Source of the DNA: an uncultured Xanthobacteraceae bacterium
GTDB lineage: Bacteria > Pseudomonadota > Alphaproteobacteria > Rhizobiales > Xanthobacteraceae
Direction of reading: 5' to 3'
NCBI GenBank assembly: GCA_955652195.1
Contig: CATPBC010000006.1
Location: forward strand, 1-10,900
DNA length: 10,900 nucleotides
The position numbers and the translations under genes were made by a program. The notes beneath the pieces were generated by a model. It saw nothing but the letters and a program-made list of their open reading frames with translations, searched no databases and was not told the origin of the DNA. Numbering within the stretch: the first letter of the stretch is position 1; every line of letters begins with the position of its first letter. This document shows, one piece after another, positions 7,747 through 10,900 of this stretch.

Positions 7747-8235
7747 TCACCGCCTCCCGATCTGCCGTTTTAGACTGACCATCGCGAGCGCAGCACGCGC
7801 GGCATCGCCGCCCTTGTCCTGCTCCTCCGGGCGAGCGCGCAGCCAAGCCTGCTCCTCGGTATCTACCGTAATAATGCCATTGCCAATCGGCACTCCACGC
7901 GCCACAGAAAGATCCATCAATCCGCGAGCGGATTGATGCGCAACGATGTCAAAGTGGATGGTATCGCCGCGAATGACGCAGCCGAGGGCGACGACGCCGT
8001 CATAAGCGCGCCGGCGCCGCCGAGCCTCATTGAGCCCAATTGCAATCGCGCACGGGATTTCGAGTGAGCCCGGCACGGTGAGGCAATCGAATTGGGCACC
8101 TGCCTCTTTCAAGACTTTGGTGGCGCCTGCCAGCAGCGCGTCGGCAATGTCGTCATAAAATCGCGCTTCAACAATGAGAATGCGCGCGCCTTTGCCGCTA
8201 TTTTTCTCACGGTCGCCTCGCCGCGCTCTAGCCAT
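7747..8235 (-). CDS. ribH: 6,7-dimethyl-8-ribityllumazine synthase
   Basis: RibH joins 5-amino-6-ribitylaminouracil with 3,4-dihydroxy-2-butanone 4-phosphate to form lumazine, the precursor of riboflavin. The 162 residues show the active-site segments [10 protein letters not shown] (25-34), VPGSLEIP (54-61), [20 protein letters not shown] (83-102) with the catalytic His (H94), the adjoining [28 protein letters not shown] and [11 protein letters not shown]. Length fits the type that assembles as pentamers or 60-mers. A run of five Arg (72-76) sits in a surface loop and comes from a local CGC/CGG-rich stretch; nothing suggests a defect. The ATG at 8235 has GGAG 7 bases upstream. It lies 234 bp after ribE, the largest gap in this operon, and starts a tightly coupled ribH-nusB-thiL run. 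Confidence 0.97.
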   Translation of the reverse strand: MARARRGDREKNSGKGARILIVEARFYDDIADALLAGATKVLKEAGAQFDCLTVPGSLEIPCAIAIGLNEARRRRRAYDGVVALGCVIRGDTIHFDIVAHQSARGLMDLSVARGVPIGNGIITVDTEEQAWLRARPEEQDKGGDAARAALAMVSLKRQIGRR

Positions 8236-8260
8236 GCCTGCGCTCCGGCTTGTTTGAGCA

Positions 8261-8290
8261 CGGTTTCAGCCGAACGATTTCGGCTCACCG
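8261..8290. promoter_or_regulatory. Hairpin just upstream of ribH ribosome binding site
   Basis: AGCCGAA (8268-8274) and TTCGGCT (8279-8285) form a perfect 7-bp stem with a 4-base loop. CGGT (8261-8264) and ACCG (8287-8290) add four pairs outside a small asymmetric internal loop, giving 11 pairs over 30 bases. On the minus strand it ends about 26 bases before the ribH ATG and close to its GGAG. No T-run follows, so it is more likely an mRNA leader structure than a terminator. It does not match the FMN riboswitch consensus. Confidence 0.45.
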
Positions 8291-8308
8291 GCATCGGACC
8301 CGGGCGAG

Positions 8309-8337
8309 GTCGTACCAAGACCGGCAGGCGCTCACAA
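8309..8337 (-). promoter_or_regulatory. Weak promoter-like pair ahead of ribH
   Basis: On the minus strand TTGTGA (8337-8332) and TACGAC (8314-8309) are separated by 17 bases. They match the sigma-70 consensus at 4 and 3 of 6 positions. The location in the only large gap of the operon makes an internal promoter for ribH-nusB-thiL reasonable, but the match is poor and could be chance. Confidence 0.22.
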
Positions 8338-8347
8338 GCGCGTCCTA

Positions 8348-8463
8348 AAGCATGATGCCGCAAAGTGCTAACCGGCTTCCCGCCTGCGCGAAGCCCTTAG
8401 CAACCATGTGCACTTTCGTTTGATGCTTCGGCGGGCGAAGGCAGGTCGAAAAAGATCATGCTT
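8348..8463. repeat. Imperfect palindromic intergenic element inside the rib operon
   Basis: The ends are exact inverted repeats: AAGCATGAT (8348-8356) and ATCATGCTT (8455-8463). Inside, ACCGGCTTCCCGCC (from 8371) through GCGAAGC (8394) pairs with GCTTCGGCGGGC (from 8425) through GAAGGCAGGT (8446), with a few bulges. An alternative pairing exists between AAAGTGC (8362-8368) and GCACTTT (8410-8416). The termini resemble a repeated intergenic palindrome I recall from Bradyrhizobium-like genomes (AAAGCATGAT... with ...AAAGATCATGCT), comparable in kind to the RIME-type mosaic elements of rhizobia. It lies from just after the ribE stop to well upstream of ribH and would fold in the transcript. Copy number cannot be judged from one window. 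Confidence 0.6.
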
Positions 8464-8469
8464 AAAACT

Positions 8470-9081
8470 CTAGCGTGGCAGGCTTTCCAACAGTCTCGCT
8501 ACATACCGCGCCAGCTGATCGACTTCGAGATTAAGCCGCGCACCAGGTAGGAGGGCGCCAAATGTGGTGACCTGCATTGTATGCGGGATCACCAGCACCG
8601 AGAACGTCTCGCCCTCGACCTTATTGACGGTTAAGGAGACCCCGTCGAGCGCGACCGAACCCTTTAGCGCGATAAACCGCGATAGCCCGATCGGTGCGCG
8701 CAAGGTCGACGAGGCACTGTCGAGAAAATCGTCGCGGGTAACGAGTTCGGCAATCCCGTCAACGTGGCCACTGACCAGATGTCCTCCGAGCTCGTCACCA
8801 AGCCGAAGCGAGCGTTCCAGGTTGATGCGCGTGCCGCGCCGCCAATCGCCGGCCGTCGTCAAGCGCAGCGTTTCGGCCGCGGTATCGACGGCGAAGAACG
8901 ACCGACCGCTCACAGTGCCGCGCTCGACAACCGTAAGGCAAATTCCCGAACAGGCGATTGAGGCGCCGACCGCGATTGAATCGGGATCGTCGTCGCAGCC
9001 CACAACCAGCCTGCGCAAGCCGTCGGACTTCTCTTCGACGTCAAGAACCTCGCCTATTCCGCTGACGATCCCGCTAAACAT
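8470..9081 (-). CDS. ribE: Riboflavin synthase, alpha subunit
   Basis: The enzyme converts two molecules of 6,7-dimethyl-8-ribityllumazine into riboflavin and one pyrimidine by-product. The 203 residues form the family's two tandem lumazine-binding halves: [10 protein letters not shown] (1-10) with SIACSGICLTVV (41-52) in the first, and HLVSGHVDGIAEL (101-113) with SVALDGVSLTVN (142-153) in the second; the resemblance of the two LTV segments shows the internal duplication. The tail LNLEVDQLARYVARLL is the trimer-forming helix. The frame is open to 9162, but MFSGIV is the conserved first sequence, so the start is the ATG at 9081. It overlaps the ribD stop by 8 bases and has no strong ribosome binding site, which suggests translational coupling to ribD. 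Some annotators name this gene ribC. Confidence 0.96.
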   Translation of the reverse strand: MFSGIVSGIGEVLDVEEKSDGLRRLVVGCDDDPDSIAVGASIACSGICLTVVERGTVSGRSFFAVDTAAETLRLTTAGDWRRGTRINLERSLRLGDELGGHLVSGHVDGIAELVTRDDFLDSASSTLRAPIGLSRFIALKGSVALDGVSLTVNKVEGETFSVLVIPHTMQVTTFGALLPGARLNLEVDQLARYVARLLESLPR

Positions 9082-10210
9082 CGGCCAAAGACTCGCGCTC
9101 GTAACATTCCTGGCGGTCAGGCCCGACTTGCTCGCTGGAGATACATTTGAGGTGTTGATCAAGCATTGTTCGCGCGCGCGGCTCGAGGGCCGTCAAGCCG
9201 TCATCGCCTATTCGGATCGGAGAATGGAACAACAAAGCCTCGTCGACCAGATCGGCTGCGATGAAGGCCGAGGCAAGTGTCGGGCCGCCCTCAACCATCA
9301 GACGCGTGACGCCGCGCGCTGCCAGAAGTTTCAGCACGGCCGTCAGATCGAGCCGGCCATTTTTTTCGGCCGTTCGGACCACGTCGGCACCGTGCTCCCG
9401 CAGTGCCGCTTCCGATGCGGGCGGCGCATGGTCGGCGGCAATGACCCAGAGCGGCGTATCGCGGGCCGTCTGTACAAGACGTGAGCGGATCGGCAAGCGA
9501 AGCGCGCTATCGAGGACCACGCGCGTTGGCGACATCTTGACCATTCCAGGCAAGCGACAGGTCAGAACCGGATCATCCGCCAAGACGGTGCCGCTGCCGA
9601 TCATGATAGCGTCGCTCTGCGCGCGCAGGAGATGCACTCGATTGCGGACGGCATCGCCGGTGATCGCCACGCGCCGCCGCCCAGCACCTGCCGCCTTGCC
9701 GTCTGCGGAAATGGCGAGCTTGATCATGACCTGCGGACGGCCCTCGCGCATGCGGCGGATGTGCCCGGCATGATCACGCCTGGCAGCCGCGCCGCCGATG
9801 CCGACGTCAACGGCAATGCCTGCGCTTCGCAGACGCGCGTGCCCGGCGCCCGAAACTTCGGGATTAGGATCCTGCAAAGCCGAAACGACGCGCGCGATGC
9901 CGGAGGTAATCACGGCGTCGGCGCACGGCGGCGACTTGCCGTGATGCGAGCACGGTTCGAGCGTGACATAAAGCGTAGCGCCGCGTGCCGCCTCGCCGGC
10001 CCGGCGCAGGGCTTCGATTTCGGCGTGCGGCCGGCCGCCCGGTTGCGTCCAGCCGCGGCCGACAATTTCGCCGTTTTTAACGACGACCGCGCCGACTGCT
10101 GGATTCGGCCAGGTTCGACCGAGCCCGCGGCGACCCAGCGAAAGAGCAAGTGCCATGAAGCGGCGGTCGCTCGTCGCCGCGTCCGCTACAGCACTATCGG
10201 GCGCGCTCAC
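9074..10210 (-). CDS. ribD: Bifunctional diaminohydroxyphosphoribosylaminopyrimidine deaminase / 5-amino-6-(5-phosphoribosylamino)uracil reductase
   Basis: RibD carries out two successive early steps of riboflavin synthesis: zinc-dependent deamination and NADPH-dependent reduction of the ribose. Of 378 residues, the first 150 are the deaminase domain with [12 protein letters not shown] (33-44), HAE (H62, E64) and [11 protein letters not shown] (C87, C96) as the zinc and proton-shuttle site. The rest is the reductase domain with [41 protein letters not shown] and [12 protein letters not shown]. The start is GTG at 10210: it overlaps the nrdR TGA as GTGA and has GAGG 7 bases upstream. The in-frame ATG at 10156 would remove 18 residues and lacks this context. 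The start of ribE overlaps its end, so nrdR, ribD and ribE are a coupled set. Confidence 0.97.
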   Translation of the reverse strand: MSAPDSAVADAATSDRRFMALALSLGRRGLGRTWPNPAVGAVVVKNGEIVGRGWTQPGGRPHAEIEALRRAGEAARGATLYVTLEPCSHHGKSPPCADAVITSGIARVVSALQDPNPEVSGAGHARLRSAGIAVDVGIGGAAARRDHAGHIRRMREGRPQVMIKLAISADGKAAGAGRRRVAITGDAVRNRVHLLRAQSDAIMIGSGTVLADDPVLTCRLPGMVKMSPTRVVLDSALRLPIRSRLVQTARDTPLWVIAADHAPPASEAALREHGADVVRTAEKNGRLDLTAVLKLLAARGVTRLMVEGGPTLASAFIAADLVDEALLFHSPIRIGDDGLTALEPRARTMLDQHLKCISSEQVGPDRQECYERESLADV

Positions 10211-10671
10211 TCGGCGGCCTCATCTCCCGACAATTCGGCAAGCGCGGCTTCAAAATCCTTCGCCTCGCGGAAATTGCGATAGACCGACGCGAACCGCACA
10301 TAAGCAACATCGTCGAGGTCGCGCAGATGCGCAATGACCGTCTCGCCGATGGTTTCCGAAGAAACCTCACTCTCGCCGATACTTTCAAGCTCGCGCACGA
10401 TTTTCGAGACCATCTGGTCAATGCGCTCGGGATCGACCGGGCGCTTGCGGAGCGCTATCTGCACCGATCGCAAGAGCTTATCGCGATCGAACGGCACGCG
10501 CCGGCCGTTGCGCTTGATCACAATCAATTCGCGCAATTGGACGCGCTCGAAGGTCGTGAAGCGGAAATTGCAGCTTAGGCAGACTCGGCGCCGGCGGATG
10601 ACCGAAGAATCCTCGGTCGGCCGCGAATCCTTCACCTGGGTATCGAGGCTCCCACAGCTCGGACAGCGCAT
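10207..10671 (-). CDS. nrdR: Transcriptional repressor NrdR
   Basis: NrdR represses ribonucleotide reductase genes by binding paired NrdR boxes, with its ATP-cone domain sensing ATP and dATP. The 154 residues start with the zinc ribbon MRCPSCGS (C3, C6) and RRRRVCLSC (C31, C34), followed by [12 protein letters not shown]. The ATP-cone covers about 46-136 ([20 protein letters not shown] onward) with the closing motif [13 protein letters not shown]. The polar tail is short. The ATG at 10671 lies 3 bases after the glyA stop, and GAGGG from the last glyA codons sits 7 bases ahead as ribosome binding site. Linkage to glyA, rib genes and nusB is known in many Alphaproteobacteria. I see no NrdR box in the window, so its targets are elsewhere. 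Confidence 0.97.
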   Translation of the reverse strand: MRCPSCGSLDTQVKDSRPTEDSSVIRRRRVCLSCNFRFTTFERVQLRELIVIKRNGRRVPFDRDKLLRSVQIALRKRPVDPERIDQMVSKIVRELESIGESEVSSETIGETVIAHLRDLDDVAYVRFASVYRNFREAKDFEAALAELSGDEAAE

Positions 10672-10674
10672 CCC

Positions 10675-10900
10675 TTAGCCCTCGTAGATTGGGAACCGGC
10701 TGACCAGACGTTTTACCTTTTTCGCCACCCGCTGCTCGGCCTGCGCGTCCTGTTCGGCACCGCTTTTTGCAAGCGCGTCCAACACTTCAGCGATCATATC
10801 GCCGATTTGCCGAAATTCGGCGATGCCGAAGCCGCGCGTGGTGCCGGCCGGCGTGCCCAGCCGCACACCTGACGTAACGGTCGGCTTCTGCGGATCAAAA
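10675..10900 (-). CDS. glyA: Serine hydroxymethyltransferase, C-terminal end (partial)
   Basis: The 74 visible residues run from [20 protein letters not shown] to the end [23 protein letters not shown] is the highly conserved PLP-enzyme segment near the C-terminus of GlyA whose Arg binds the substrate carboxylate; the final helix and FPIY ending are typical of the family. GlyA interconverts serine and glycine with tetrahydrofolate in the cytoplasm and feeds one-carbon metabolism. The frame is open to the right window edge, so most of the gene, including the PLP lysine, lies outside. The stop at 10675-10677 is followed after 3 bases by nrdR, consistent with one operon. Confidence 0.95.
   Translation of the reverse strand, partial: FDPQKPTVTSGVRLGTPAGTTRGFGIAEFRQIGDMIAEVLDALAKSGAEQDAQAEQRVAKKVKRLVSRFPIYEG

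Noticed and set aside
8236..8469. Possible FMN riboswitch in the ribE-ribH spacer
   Set aside because: Pieces such as CCGGTGAG recall the RFN element, but the conserved GGGCGGGG, AAATTCCCC-ACCGGCGGT and GAGC blocks are absent and the helices do not form the five-arm junction.
9082..9162. N-terminal extension of riboflavin synthase, or a RibD-RibE fusion
   Set aside because: The conserved family start is MFSGIV at 9081. ribD and ribE are in different frames and overlap by only 8 bases.
8564..9484. A 306-codon plus-strand frame across ribE and ribD
   Set aside because: It is antisense to two well-supported genes; low-complexity Ser/Thr/Arg composition marks it as a shadow of their codon use.

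Overview
The window looks like chromosomal DNA of a GC-rich alphaproteobacterium of the order Rhizobiales (Hyphomicrobiales), probably near the Bradyrhizobium/Xanthobacteraceae side. The basis is the gene order glyA-nrdR-ribD-ribE-ribH-nusB-thiL followed by hppA, with a BamE/OmlA lipoprotein and a cytochrome bc1 chaperone beyond it, plus the protein sequences themselves. This is recognition from memory, not a database match.

Layout from the right edge: nearly everything lies on the minus strand and reads right to left. The 3' end of glyA (10675-10900) is followed, with gaps or overlaps of a few bases, by nrdR, ribD and ribE. A 234-bp spacer (8236-8469) carries an imperfect palindromic element, a hairpin and a weak promoter-like pair. 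Then come ribH, nusB and thiL, again tightly packed. This block covers the end of one-carbon/serine metabolism, control of ribonucleotide reductase genes, riboflavin synthesis (deaminase/reductase, lumazine synthase, riboflavin synthase), a transcription antitermination factor and the last step of thiamine diphosphate (ThDP) synthesis.

After thiL sits a less standard pair: a cupin protein with a strongly basic tail (5616-6167) and an 800-residue ThDP enzyme (3174-5576). The latter resembles the homodimeric pyruvate dehydrogenase E1 (AceE) but has no E2 or E3 gene beside it. A 149-bp gap with three small dyads leads to hppA (895-3024), a membrane proton pump driven by pyrophosphate that carries the potassium-independent signature.

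The left end has a bamE-type lipoprotein gene on the plus strand, convergent with hppA. It is divergent from a partial ubiquinol-cytochrome c chaperone gene that runs off the window.

Most of the window is ordinary housekeeping DNA. The parts worth a second look are the orphan AceE-like enzyme with its cupin neighbour downstream of thiL, and the structured spacer inside the riboflavin operon. I see no tRNA or rRNA gene, CRISPR array, insertion sequence, phage gene or convincing riboswitch.
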